NCBI GenBank assembly: GCA_029945375.1
Contig: CM057065.1
Coordinates: 1,054,001 to 1,118,000 of the forward strand
Origin: Agaricus subrufescens
Taxonomy: Eukaryota > Basidiomycota > Agaricomycetes > Agaricales > Agaricaceae
DNA: 64,000 bases
Direction: 5' to 3'
In this document: piece by piece, positions 1 through 11,986 of the stretch
Layout: the number at the start of each line of letters is the position of its first letter
Position numbering within the stretch: position 1 is the first letter of the stretch
The notes under the pieces: model-generated
Databases searched by the model: none
The model's input: the letters and a program-made list of their open reading frames with translations, nothing else
Told to the model about the DNA's origin: nothing
Position numbers and translations under genes: made by a program

Positions 1-883
1 ATGCCCTCACAACTGGCGATGAATTCTAAGCACCGCTTGAGTATGGCCAAACGAGTACCGGGGTGACATCGTGGGGGTGGATAACGGGCGGAGGAATCGA
101 ATGCGGCTCCCGGTATCGTCTCATTCAGAAGATCTTTCATGACTACGAAGATAAATTAGTAGAGGTAACAGAATTGGAATAAGAGATTGCACACTTTGAT
201 TTGAGGCAACATTACAGCTAGTGACTATCCACCATTCCATAAGTATTGGGGCACAGATATTGCGGAGAAAATCTTACTATTGTTCTCAATGAACGTTCCT
301 GTCACAGTGAAGTTGTGGGCTTGATTGAACATACCCGGATTCTGAATGTGCGAGTACAGGCCTAAAGGTTGCTAGAGGTAGATCAATGTCTTCATTCGCG
401 TTGGACATCTAGAAGGACACTTACACCTAGTGGTTCTGAATCCAGGGATTGTTGTGATGGAATGGAGCTTGACGAAACCTGTGATGGCCGAGGCTGCGCA
501 AATGGAATTATATCCGTGGCAAAATCGGTTGGCAGTCGGGCAGCAGAGCTGTGTAAGCCAAGTATTTCAGACGAATCTGGTTTAACGGCACGGGTCGGCG
601 CCGTCGAATCTGATACATGCATGGATCCATCAGTGGGGTTGCCCAACCATCCCTCGTCTTCAGCACTAGAGCGTCCCGCACAATTTGGGGGATCAGCTGA
701 TATCCGTTGGGGAGTGCCAATCGCAGTACCCAAGTTTGGTCCCAGCGTATCACGTCTTGGAGAATGACGAGAGGCACGTATAGCATCGAGAGGATCCGTG
801 AGATGACGCCTTGGTGAATATGAGCGTGAGCGCTGACGGTGAGGACGTTGGAATCGGGGAGAGCGAGGGGAAGATGGAGGCAT
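1..883 (-). CDS. NACHT-1: 5' exons of a NACHT NTPase gene, cut by the window edge
   Basis: This is the start of a STAND-type P-loop NTPase; fungal NACHT proteins act in self/non-self recognition and heterokaryon incompatibility. The ATG at 883-881 opens an Arg/Ser/Pro-rich exon read to about 424. An exon at about 362-278 encodes the N-terminal motif FNQAHNFTVTGTFIENN, which has counterparts in NACHT-3 and NACHT-4. The core exon starts after an acceptor at 141 and reads MKDLLNETIPGA, then RCHPGTRLAILKR, to base 1. The same acceptor context (TAG before TCATGAAAGA) occurs in the other copies. Walker A would lie just outside the window. I see no stop in the visible exons, but the gene cannot be judged intact. 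Exon ends are approximate. Confidence 0.62.
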
Positions 884-2871
884 CAATAAGGGTTAAGCTG
901 GGAGATTATCGAAGCTACCTAACACAGGTAAGTTAATCATCACAGCACTACATTGCTCTGCCACGATTTCTCCTTGCACAATACATCTCCTCCTCCTTCG
1001 TTGCTCGACTACCGATATCTTATACCTGTCTTGTACATACTAGTTGCAGTCAGACTGTTAACTGTATCACGCACTATAGTCGTGACAAGGATCGGCCCGA
1101 TCGGTATTTCGGAGTTTACCGTAAGCCATGCCGTATGAAGAAACCAGTACAACCTCAAGAACTCAGGCCTCAGGGTTAAAATGGCTAAGTCAAGAACAAT
1201 GCTACGCTCACTTTTCCGACCATCATTTTCAATGCCACCAACAACTCGAAATCTTGGTGGCCGGGCACAAATGTCAAGTGTATAAGTGGTGGTCTGTGCG
1301 AGGCACGAGCACAGAACATTTTCTCGGAAGGGATCGTGTGTGTGTGTGTTTACAGGATTATAGAATTCGTCGAGATTAGTGTTACGTATTCACCACCTAT
1401 TGTCTTTACCCCTTCTACTTGCCTAGCGTCGCGTCCTTTTTCTTCACTTTCTTAATTCCCACCCACCCAGTACCCTACTAGTACAATAGAGCCGAAGTAG
1501 CAGACTAGAATACGCAGGTGTCGTCGGAGTAGAAACACTCGGGGCGACCCGACTGCATCACCCACTCCGACCTCACCACCTGGGGATCTACACGATCTCC
1601 CACTCCCCAAATTTCGTGCGCATTCGTGTCCTCACTTCTTCTCTAAACACTGTATACGATTCCCCACAGTATCCGTCCACTGATGAGATGTGGTGTTCAC
1701 CATATTCAAATCCTCTTTCGTTTTTCAATTGATCAACGCCAGGAAGGTTTGTGCCGTTGCGTACCAGTTATTGATAATTTGACGTGCATGGAATTGTGTG
1801 GCATTCAAGTGGTCATCTCTGATTCAACGTCGGAAAAGTCTGACCAGCCTATCTTAGATGCCCCATTCACAAATCCGTGCTCGTCAACAATCAACCCCAA
1901 CATCTCATTGTTTTCATATCGAGGGACCAGAGAATACAGCCCGCAAAGTACACCACATGGGGTAACTGATCAAAAATGATGAGAATAAAATTCAAGCAGG
2001 CGATTTCGATGAAACTACACTCGGTTGGCAGATTGCCTGATGTCCAGCTGTTGTACGCGTTTGACATTGGTTTGGAGGTCAAAACATCTCTTCTCTTTTT
2101 GTGCTTGCACTTTGGCTCATTTACAAGGGGCGCATGAACATCCATAATTCGTATCAAGGAAGGGAGAAGTACTTGGGTAGAAATTTACGCCTAACCTTTT
2201 ATCTGTTGTACACTGGTTGTACATATTGAACTCTATCATGGCACTACCCAAGAGCATGATAATGATAGCGACTCTCATGCCAATATGAATCTATCGATGA
2301 GAAACAGGATTCTGGCCTGCAGTGAGAGGTGCGAAGGTGTAGATTAGGATGAACTTGGCAACTCAATCGCGTTATTAAAATAAAGCTCTAAATCATCGGC
2401 CATGAATGTCACTAGTCAGTTAGACCACTTTGAAGTTTGGGAGCGTGAACAAAAGAACCGGATATTTGTTCCATCACTTCATGGTCTTTGTAATGCGAGG
2501 ACTCATGACACAAACCTTGGAGTTACATCTGAAGTCTGCAGGGAAAAGGTGCACTGAGCACAAACCCAACTATAGCCTCCAGATTCTCAAATGTCTCCAG
2601 CGCTAAGCACAGGAATAGTATATATCACATTGTCACACGTCACTGGACGACTTTCCACAAAATAAAGTAATTTCCCAGGCTTCTACCCAGCTCGCTCACG
2701 TGCTGAGTGTGAGTGTGGGTGTGGACTGCAAAAACATAGAGGTTCAAGACAACGGAATAGACACACAGGCATGAAGCAACGTCAGGGGATGAGTGATCTT
2801 CAAAGATCATCCCAACCCTGTCCTGTATGCGCCACACATGTGCATGAGCAATTGATGGGATCAAAACCTAT
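884..2871. other. Stretch without a recognisable gene
   Basis: This is the 5' flank of NACHT-1 followed by unassigned DNA. CT-rich tracts lie at about 1390-1450 and 1590-1680, and a short GT run at 1337-1348. The longest ATG-started frame is 98 codons (1683-1979 plus). It matches no family I know, and the frames after it are interrupted by TGA codons. A decayed gene is possible. No RNA gene or transposon end was recognised. Confidence 0.5.
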
Positions 2872-3074
2872 GTCGGAAAACTAAAACTGACCTGATCCGG
2901 TGATCCCCTTACGTTTGCCTGATCTTCAAGATGGCCTAACCCTTTCTGACCCACCCTGATCAGACTGCCTGATCCTACAGGATCATGAACCCAAAGGCCA
3001 ATAGTATCCGATTTGGTAAAATCAGGCAAACGTAAACTGATCTAGCTTGATCAGGTTGATTTCAGTTTTCTGAC
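2872..3074. mobile_element. Palindromic MITE, about 200 bp
   Basis: The two ends are imperfect inverted repeats of about 55 bases. The left end begins GTCGGAAAACT at 2872; the right end ends AGTTTTCTGAC at 3074. Inside both arms are GACCTGATC-like words and the shared block TTACGTTTGCCTGAT. There is no coding capacity. The flanks do not give a clear duplication, so the superfamily is left open. It lies in the 3' flank of NACHT-2. Confidence 0.65.
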
Positions 3075-3584
3075 AATTAGTACCCAACACAGCCACTGTA
3101 CCTGAGCTGTGCAGGGGGCTGGTAAGGCTCAGGCCAAGTGATTAGTCTTCCGGAGATTAGAGATCATTGACATGAGTGGATGTGAAGCGGTAGAAAATCA
3201 TCATGCCAACAAGATCTTGTATTTTCTGCTATGAGTCCAGATCAAATCCCCACTGTTACCCTTCGTTACAATTCCATTATCCCAACTTTCAAAACATAGC
3301 ACAATCAAAAATCATTTCATGTTTCAGTCTTGTACAACTTGGAGGATCAATCAAGTTTCCTTGAGAAAAGCCAGCAGCAGCACTTTTGTATTGTTCTAAA
3401 GCATCAAGTCTTGGGTGCTCATATTTCAAATTTTGGTGTTATATCTAAAGTCGGCAAAAAAACCCGTAGAGACCATAAACCTGCCTTCACTCAGTACCGC
3501 AGCCATTGAATCCTGAAATCTCTCTGGTGCTGAGTACAGAATCCTAAACGTTCCTTGAGGAATTGGATAGTGTACAGTATGCTG
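3075..3584. other. 3' flank of NACHT-2, nothing recognised
   Basis: About 510 bases lie between the MITE and the NACHT-2 stop codon. I see no gene, repeat or RNA in it; it presumably holds the NACHT-2 3' UTR and terminator. Confidence 0.4.
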
Positions 3585-6129
3585 TCATACTTTACTACCA
3601 TACTTTTCGTGTTCCTCCTGGCTGAGGGTATACCAGAACCAGTATGTCCACTCCGCCATACCATCATCCAGAGCAACAAATTGGAACTCTAAACAACAAT
3701 TACCACTAGAGGTGAACAAGATTGGGACAGTGCAATCAGAAGATTGGGTGTTTATGATCTCAAGCTGGTGCTGAAGTCAGTTAGAGCAGAAGTTGCATTC
3801 ACTGACTTTGAAGGTAGTCACCCAATTTTGATCTTCTCCTTCACATCGTTTATGCTATACAAGGCTGTCTCAATCCGTCATGGTAACAAAATACAAGATT
3901 TTCACTCACAGCACAAGATTGATGCCATTGGTCCGATAGATTCACCTCTGTTGTCACAGCTTGGCTAAAATTCAACTTGACATCATAAAGGTCATTCAAG
4001 AAGCCACCAGTACTCGAAGTGTTGATAGCACTGAGAGGTATCTTCTTGAGTATGCCTTGCATCATGAACTCGTCATGGCGAGAGTCATCCTTGATGGTAC
4101 TTTTAGCCTATCAAACATGAGACAAGTCTACAAAAGAGAACTCACAAAGACAGCGTCATGCAACAAGTAATATGGGAAGTAAAATCCCCAATCTTGGAAG
4201 TGCGCAGTCAAGAGGTGAATGCAATATTCACTCCAAAAGATTGGATCCCCATGTGCCATTCCAGCTGCGACCTCCGCGACTGCCAAATTATATAGCCCAA
4301 GCCTCATCATGTTGTCATTCCATTGACCCTCACACCACTGATCCTCGTTTGCCAACCAAGTAAGTGAAATGCTGTCCCCAGTATCGGGGGCATGCGTCAA
4401 GGTGCCATGGTATGCTCCATACCCCACATCACCAATATCGATACCGTTAGGAGCATCTTTTAAGACCCTGAATGTGCATTCAGTCTTGATTTGTTGGGAT
4501 TTGCGCTGAATGTTGGCGGAAAATCCAGATCGCATAAAGTCTGATATGCAATCAGTGAAAGAATTATGAAAGGGCATAAGCTTTTCTTTGTGGCATTTGT
4601 TGTGGCTAGGGACTTGCAAAACAGAATGCAGATGATTGATGGCGGCATAGACTTTGTCAGGTGTCATACCTAACCAATTACCAAGAAAAATCAAGTTGCT
4701 ATCATGCAAGAGGTACTGATCCCATTTGATTGCCAGGGCTAATACGAGTTTTCGTGTGTTTGCCATGAATTTTGAGGGAACCTTTGATAGAATTCGGGCA
4801 TACATTGCATCGAGTGATACAAGTGGGTGCTCCCGCAAGGATACATCAGCCATGGGATGACGATCAATGACATTGAGAACATCAGAGAGTTGTGAAACAG
4901 GATCATTAATCTCTGGGTCATTGATATACCTGATTGCTGCATGTGCGTATGCGAATAGTCCGCCTGCAGCACTTGCTAGTTTCCACAAATCCTGTTCTTT
5001 GGGCCATAGTAGGTCAAGTGAGTCGTACGCCCTCTTGATATCTGTCAACTCGTGGCAGAGATATCATTCAATGTCTGTGCAAGCCTCTTCGGAATCCACA
5101 GCAATCTCCTCCCTCTCATATGCCGGTGCGACCTCGAGCCTAGCAAAAAAGGAGGCGATGTGTGGTTCAGGATGACTAGCAATGAGCCATACAATGGATG
5201 AAGAAGGGTATTGAATGCAGAAATCAGAGATGAGATGGAGAAGCTCAACTTGGGCGTGTGTGTCATTGCACTTGTCAAGACCATCAATGATGATCAAGGT
5301 GCGATTGTCATTGAGGTAAGAGTGGATAAAAGGTTCAACAATGAATTTCGTGAACTGCACTGCCATTGACCTCATGACAAGGGTTGGGTCACGCCTGAGT
5401 TCTTGTTGAATAAAGTAACAGTACTGTTCAAATCTGGCTGTGAGCTGATAGGAAATGGTGATGATGGCTTTAGTTGCATCATTGCGTTCATTGATAAAAA
5501 AGAAGACAGACGCCTGGAGGGCCACTGATGGAATTTGGGACTCAGTGACACTCTGCATTATGGCTGACTTTCCAACTCCGGCTGCACCAAATACCCAACG
5601 CATCTTTTTCACCCTGCTGCAGTGTGCGATAAAGTTTAGGCATTGTTCAAGAGTGGCCAAAAGTGTTCCAGGATGACATCGCAGGGGCGGATCGTGAGCA
5701 GAGGAATCGAACTCTGCTCCAGGAATTGTTTCCCTCATAAGTTGTTCCATGACTATGGCAGCATATAGTAGCAGTAATAACCAAATGGGCATGTCACTTA
5801 CAGCGGTTTGAATCATTGATGGTGTTCGTGTAATTGACTAGGTGAGAGATTGTTCAATGCTCGGCAACAAATCATGCGAATAATGCGCTCCTTACTTGTG
5901 TTAACATTGTTGTCAATAGAATGTGGTGGCTGCATTATAAAACCTGAAGTGCCCAGCATGGCCTGCTCTGGTACACCAAGCACAGAGGAGGGACAGTCAG
6001 TGGGGGGGGAAGGGAGAGCAGCATCACCATCATGAACGGTCAGACCAGTGACGGATACGATTTCTGGGAACACAAGCACAGACGGCGAAAGTGCAGAAAT
6101 GAAGGACAAAACAACGAGAATGAAGGCAT
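3585..6129 (-). pseudogene. NACHT-2: NACHT NTPase gene inactivated by nonsense and frame changes
   Basis: The core exon (5752-4146) encodes a NACHT domain: Walker A FGAAGVGKSA, Walker B RTLIIIDGLDKC and sensor IVWLIASHPEPH. It continues over an in-frame TGA at 5066-5064, where NACHT-4 has Arg (RYL motif). The apparent stop at 4128 lies in a 38-base intron. GTGAGT follows the last Phe codon, and exons 4107-3910 and 3854-3585 complete the protein with a Cys-rich tail (ECNFCSN, CCLEFQ). That tail has a second TGA at 3779-3777 where the paralogue has Arg. The first exon (ATG 6129-6127, MPSFSLFCPSFLHFRR) resembles NACHT-4 but soon loses frame. NACHT-3 starts divergently 325 bases away. Confidence 0.75.
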
Positions 6130-6454
6130 GGCAAAAGGTTGGAGATGAGGGAAAGATAATCAGCTGGTTGTTTGGCTTATGTATTGGTGTGAGGGCCCAG
6201 CACTAGAAGCTGACAACATGTGCAGTATTTTTGGCACAGTAGACACTCAGACAACACTGAGATGTTTCCGCCCCGAGTCTCTCTGGTCAGTGGAAGAAGA
6301 GGCAGCACACCCAATGTCGACTCCCTGTGCACTCCGAGGTCCACTTGCGCTCAGTCGAGCACTGAGATGGATGGCCGTGGGAAAATCATCACGGTTCTGG
6401 ACATTCTGATTGTGATTGCACTTTGCATGTCTACCAAGCCAACACATTTTAATC
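6130..6454. promoter_or_regulatory. Divergent intergenic region of NACHT-2 and NACHT-3
   Basis: The two first exons point away from each other across this 325-base gap, so it probably held both promoters. I could not pick out a convincing TATA box. Open frames crossing it on both strands look like chance frames. Confidence 0.35.
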
Positions 6455-7343
6455 ATGGCCAGTGCATTCCTTCCTTCGACTTTCATGTTCCTCACGTTTT
6501 CCCATGGCATGCCTCTCAGCCCCCCTTTCTCAGCTACTGTGCTTTGGCTGTTTTCGCTCACGCCCTCACAATGATGCAAGTATCCCCCACCCCCCAGAAA
6601 CCCCACCTCCCGCCTGTTCTCTCCACCCTGTCCCAGAGCACCTGTCAAATTCAGCCACTCCCTCACCTTGACCATCAGCTTTGCAGCTCCCTGTTGACTC
6701 TCAAAAATCTGTGGGCCGATTTCTCGGTGACAGACCGCCAGGCAAACTTGATGGCCAATCTTCGAGAGAGCTACTGCCATTGAGTGCTGTTGACACCAAT
6801 CCAGCCGCACAACAGCCTGCTCACCTTTTGTTACCCCCTACAAACCTTGCCCAAGCACAGAATTCAACATGTATACTCATGACCCCTCCGCAACAATCAT
6901 TGAGTGTCGAACCTCCAAGTGTAATGTTTCATTAACAATTTATAGTTGCAAATGATAAGCTGAAACGTTCACAGCAATCTTCAGGCCGGCACTCACCCCA
7001 ACCACAAGATCGCGACCTGCATGTGTTTACTGAGGCCCATGATGTTGCTGTGAGGAACTCCACCTTCGTCGATAGCAATATGGGCAACTGTGAGAAATAT
7101 ACCCTTATCGTGAATGTCCTGTCAATGCTGACCTTACCTCTGCTAGTAACGGTGGTGAATAATGATGTTACATCTAGCCCATGTAAGCAACATCCTTGTC
7201 TCATAGTCAATACTGATTGTCATTGCCGTTAGTCATGAAAGAACTTTTGAAAGAGACAATACTCGGGGCAGAGTACAACTCTTCTGTGCGTTATCCACCG
7301 CCACGATGTCACGCAGAAACCTGTTTAGCCATCCTCAAAGTGA

Positions 7344-9476
7344 CATCAGCAAAAAGTTTGGCCACTTGAAGCTACTTGAGACTTACTTGAAAATTCTTCA
7401 AGTAGCCTTCAAGTAGTTTTTCTCCTCAAGTATGCTCAAGTCAGGGTCTAATCTTGAAGAGCTACTTGAGACCAAAATTTCAAGTTGTCTTTCAAGCTCT
7501 CCCAAGCCATTTCAAAATGAGCATTCCAAGCATCTGCAAATAATTCCTCAGTAGTGTCAAGTAAACTCAAACTACTTCAAGTCTAGTTTCTAGAGTATCT
7601 CAAGATCTCATAAGTATGACACCAAGTGTATTCCATGCTTTGTTGTATATCTCAAACTTATCTCAAGCTACTTGATGTATATTACAAGTTGTATCAAGTA
7701 TCTTTCAAAGATATCTCAAAGTTCCAAATGTATCTCAAGTTATTTCAAGTATGTTTTGAAATTGGATCATGTAAATCTCAAGTTGCTCCAAGAACATCCA
7801 AGTGAGCACAATAATATAAATAAAATACATTACATACACTATGTATGATCTACCAATATATAATAACATAGCAGATACTCACATGGATCTCCCTTAAAGT
7901 AGGCTATAGGCATATACAAGAAAGGTAGCTGGACCTAGTCTTGAAGCTCAGAAATGCACTTTGAAACATGAGAAAATAAAGACTCAACACAGGCCAGCTT
8001 ATCCTCATTAGATCTCCCAAAAATACCCTAAAAAAGGGTAGGGAGAAGGAGAGAGGATATAGAGGGCAGGGTAGATGGTGGTTGAGAGAAAGAATCAATT
8101 GCTGCACCCAAAACAGAAGTTCAACATGTCACATGACCTTTTGACATCAATTTCCGGGCCAGCATCCCCCAAACAGTGGGTGGGGGTAGTTTCTGGGCCA
8201 TTTCTGCATATAATCTGATGATTTAATGATGTATATATATGTTTTCTATGTCTATGATTCCAAATCTCATTTTATAAAAATTTAATATTGACTTTCTGAC
8301 AAGATACAAGAAGAATAACATATAAAAAATGCAAAAATGAGCTTAATCTCCTCCAGATGTCATAGAAGAAAAAATCTACTTTTATATTTGCATTTCCCAG
8401 CCTTTTATACATATACATACATCTTCAAATCATCAAATTTGATATCGAAAAGCAGTATAAAACATCAAACTACAGTTGTGCTTTTTAATATTTCCATAAT
8501 GGGTATGTTATTTGACAAAAACATATAGACATACTCATGTTAATTTATTTCTTTATAATTTATAATTATTTTTGCAGAATTTTACAACCAGCATAACAGG
8601 CTCTACAGGAACAAGTATGTCACATGATCTTTAGACTTAGAATTTCGAGTACAAGTACCCCCACTATAGCTGAGGGTGGTTTCCATCTCATCTCTGCACA
8701 GATTTATATGATTTAAATGTATCAATATATGTTTTCAAGGCCCAGAAATCCAAATCTGGTGTCAAATAAATTTTTCTACATGTTTTTTGTGCGCTGTGTC
8801 TCTAAAGATATATAAAAAACACAAAAATGCGCTATATATCCTTCAGGCTTGATCAGAGAAATAATGTAAACTCATATTCAAACTCTTGAGCCTCAAAAAT
8901 ATATACTTCAGTTGTATAGATACAAGATTCTAAGCAAAAAAGTGGCAGAATACATAACTCCTGCAATGTTTTCCTATATCTCCATAGATAGTGTATTCCA
9001 TGATAAATGTATAGACAGCCTTACTTATCTAAATGACTTATTTTTGTTTACATTGTGACTATAGTTGTTTCTCTGGGTTTCTTGTCTAAGTCTAATGTAA
9101 TCCAATGCAACTTGAGCTTCTAATTGGGTTAGTTGAGGTCTACTTGAGGCCAATTTGCAGCTAATTTGAGATCTACTTTTATCTACTTGTGTTTGATTTG
9201 AGCTGACTTGCATTTGACTCAAATCTAACTTGAATCTAATTTGCATTTGACTGGCATCAACTTGAGTTTGTTTGGGTTTATTTGTGAATAACTTGAATCT
9301 ACTTGCTTTTACCTTGATGACACCATAAAATAGGCTGTATTTTCAAGAAGATTTTCAAGCAAATTTACTTGAAGTCTCATTTGGACAATTACTTGACCTA
9401 GTTGAATAGCTCATCAAGGTGCTCTCAAGTACTGATTTTCTCAAGTTGCCTCAAGTTGGCAGACTTTTTGCTGATG
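7344..9476. mobile_element. AT-rich non-autonomous DNA element with terminal inverted repeats
   Basis: The left end reads CATCAGCAAAAAGTTTGGCC; the complement of the right end reads CATCAGCAAAAAGTCTGCCA. Homology continues inward through repeated ACTTGA words. NACHT-3 exon sequence stops at the left end (AILK) and resumes after the right end (LQRC), so this is an insertion. There is no coding sequence. About 450 bases at the left and 350 at the right are packed with CTTGA/TCAAG words in both orientations. No exact target duplication was found; CCTCAAAG and CCTTCAAC are only loosely similar. Superfamily unknown, perhaps hAT-like or Mutator-like. Confidence 0.6.
8127..9000 (+). repeat. Imperfect direct duplication inside the AT-rich element
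   Basis: Two blocks offset by about 490 bases (from about 8127 and 8616) share an ordered set of words. These are GTCACATGA, a C/G-rich patch with CCCC, TTTCTGCA, GATTTAA, TATATATGTTTTC, ATCCAAATCT-like and ATATAAAAAA followed by CAAAAATG. Identity is moderate, so the duplication is old. Confidence 0.5.
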
Positions 9477-10708
9477 CCTTCAACGCTGTCTATGCTTCAT
9501 TTCTCAATGTGATGGTGTCAAAAAGACCCGCTGGGTAGTTGGTGCGGCTGGGGTTGGAAAGTCAGCCATCATGCAAAATGTTGCTGAGTCTCCTGATCTC
9601 CTGCATCATGCCTTGGTTTTCTTTTCCGTCATTGGTCGTAATGATGGAACCAGGGTCATCATGACCATTTCCTACCAGTTTGCTGCCAAATCTGAGGTGT
9701 ACCATCAGATCATCGAGCAACAGATTACTCACGATCCTTCACTCCTCAGATTGTCAATAGCAAAACAGTTCAAGAAGTTCATTATTGATCCCTTCATCTA
9801 CAACCCAGCATTGAAGTCTCTTGCTCGTGTGCTAATTATCATTGACAGCCTTGACGAATGTGCAGACCCTCTCATGCAGCAGGAGCTTCTCCGTCTCATC
9901 TCTGATCTCTGCATCGAGCATCCCTCCTCACCCTTAATATGGCTCATTGCCAGCCACCCCAAAAAGCACATCACCTCATTTTTCTCTAGATCCTGTGTCA
10001 TTGCCACATATGAGAAGGAGGAAATTCCAGTGGATTCCCCTGACACTCGCGCTGACGTCGAGCTGTTCCTTCGTGACAAGTTAAAGGATATACAAGAGGT
10101 GTATTTACTCGATTCACCATGGCCTGAGGACCCAAACTTTAGGAAACTAGCTGCTGCTGCCAGTGGACTATTCGCTTATGCACAAACTGTCATCAGACAT
10201 ATCGGCAATTCGAGTGTCGCCCATCCAGCCTCGCAACTCTCTGAGGTCCTTGATGTTATCGATGAGCACCCAATGTCTGATATGCCACCAGAGCAGCACC
10301 CAATGGCTCTACTCGATGCATTGTATACCCATATTGTGTTGAATGTCCACCCAAAAAACATGAAGGCTACCCAAAAACTTTTATTGGCATTGGCATCACG
10401 CTGGGAGTATAGTTTGTCCGCTGACACTGGGAGCTTCATTATACTGTGCAATTGGTTGGGTATAACACGTGATGACGCTTATGCCGCCGTCGATCGCCTC
10501 AGTTCCGTTTTACTTGTCCCTCTGCGCGAAGAAGCCCATCGTGAACCGCTCAGGCCATTCCATAAATCACTCATTGATTACATATCCAACCCCAACAGAT
10601 CCAAGTTTTCTCTCATTCGAGACAAAATTCAAAAATTCAAGACCGAATGTGCGTTCTGAGTCTTGAAGGAGGCCTATGATGGTATCAACGCTGGTAGTAT
10701 GGACCATC

Positions 10709-11366
10709 GGTTTTTTTTTTTTTTGAAATCAAATGATTTATATACCAGCGCCTGATCGCAGTCTGGTCCTACTACATACATGCAATAGAGTTATTTAAGG
10801 AGAAAGAGAGAAATCCCTAAACCCAAGACATCATGCCACCTTCTAGCTCAAACTATGCATCCTCCATGGCAGGGCTCCAGCAGGTTGCAAGGAAAATGGG
10901 GCCAGTTTCCTGCCCCGGACAAATAAGAGACATGCACATCAGAACTTAAACACCAGACCAGGCCTCTTTCCAGGCAAGGTCTCGCCCCTTCGCCCGCACT
11001 CTAGGACCACTAAGGGAATATCATCCCAGCACCCCAGGGTTTCACCCCCCATAAGTGTCAGTCGTTCTATCCACCGGAAGCCGGGTGGGGAGTACCCAGC
11101 TTAACCCAGTGACATCAACGAGACACCGCCCCCAGACGCCAGTCACCCATCGAGACCCCAGAGACCGCAGAACCCGGAACTATAACACTCACCCTTCGGG
11201 AGGGACCCCAACCCAATGTGTCCCGAAAAGCCACTCTCTCATTCAGGTGAAAACCGTGCATGAATCTCTTCCGGCGGTTCCTCGAATGAGAATATCCAAG
11301 GATTGTCATCGAGGTAAACAAGGACCTCCGTGAGGGTTATAAACCGCTCTTGACGTCTGGCCCTTT
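10709..11366 (-). mobile_element. Poly(A)-tailed retroposed element (SINE-like or truncated LINE)
   Basis: The element is bounded by a perfect 9-base duplication, TGGACCATC, at 10700-10708 and 11367-11375. Fourteen T residues (10711-10724) mark the poly(A) tail of an element on the minus strand. Excising it with one duplication copy restores SMDH-QFCYGTL, which aligns with NACHT-2 and NACHT-4. It is 658 bases long. The longest minus-strand frame (68 codons, 11321-11115) is not recognised. The tail and duplication show target-primed reverse transcription; the source RNA is unknown. Confidence 0.72.
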
Positions 11367-11575
11367 TGGACCATCAATTTTGCTACGGCACTTTGTCACG
11401 TAATACCAAATTGGAATCGAAGATTTCACTGACTTGGCTAGTTGAAAAGTCCGGTGACTCGAAGGAGGATGCAACGAGACTGGTTGGGCAATCTAGTGAC
11501 TGCGATGATGATGCGACGAGGCTGGCGCTATATAAGTTGGCAGTTGGTGAAGTCGTAGCGGGGATAAGACGTGGG

Positions 11576-11593
11576 CATCAGGAAAATGGGAGA
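11576..11593 (+). repeat. Left terminal inverted repeat of the Plavaka element
   Basis: Eighteen bases starting CATCAGGAAAATGGG match the complement of the right end at 16 of 18 positions; both differences are transitions. The next 390 bases, to 11986, hold no gene beyond the 3' flank of the DUF6532-like gene. Confidence 0.7.
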
Positions 11594-11986
11594 CGGTAAA
11601 AAATGTATTTTTTTACACTAAATTGTACTACATTATGCCTTATCAAGTCAATTTGGCTAATTTAGCTAAACGAAGCCAGGTTTAAACTGCCGGTTTCGAC
11701 GCCCTGATTGGTGATCACTAACTATACATAAATTATTCATAAATTTGACACTTGCGTGTCATTGGAATGAATAAAACTCAGTTGAATTATCGCCCTCGTA
11801 GTTCAATTTTATTCAGTATTATTCAGAGTTACTGCTAACTTTGACGTCGTTTATACTGGGTGTGCATCAGTTTGATTAACATTGACTTATAATTGTTCAG
11901 CCAATTAGGGGAATCAACAAAACATCATTTATCATTCTGACGAATCACGAGATGAAACTACATAGAGATTAGAGATCAGCAGCAAA

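Noticed and set aside
5049..5066. Frameshift or intron between the two NACHT-2 reading frames
   Set aside because: Both frames are in phase; only a TGA separates them, where the paralogue has Arg.
6220..6810. Two 187-codon ORFs on opposite strands
   Set aside because: Neither resembles a known protein; they overlap the divergent 5' ends of NACHT-2 and NACHT-3 and are best seen as chance frames.
9025..9246. 73-codon minus-strand ORF in the AT-rich element
   Set aside because: It is a low-complexity translation of repeated CTTGA/CAAGT words.
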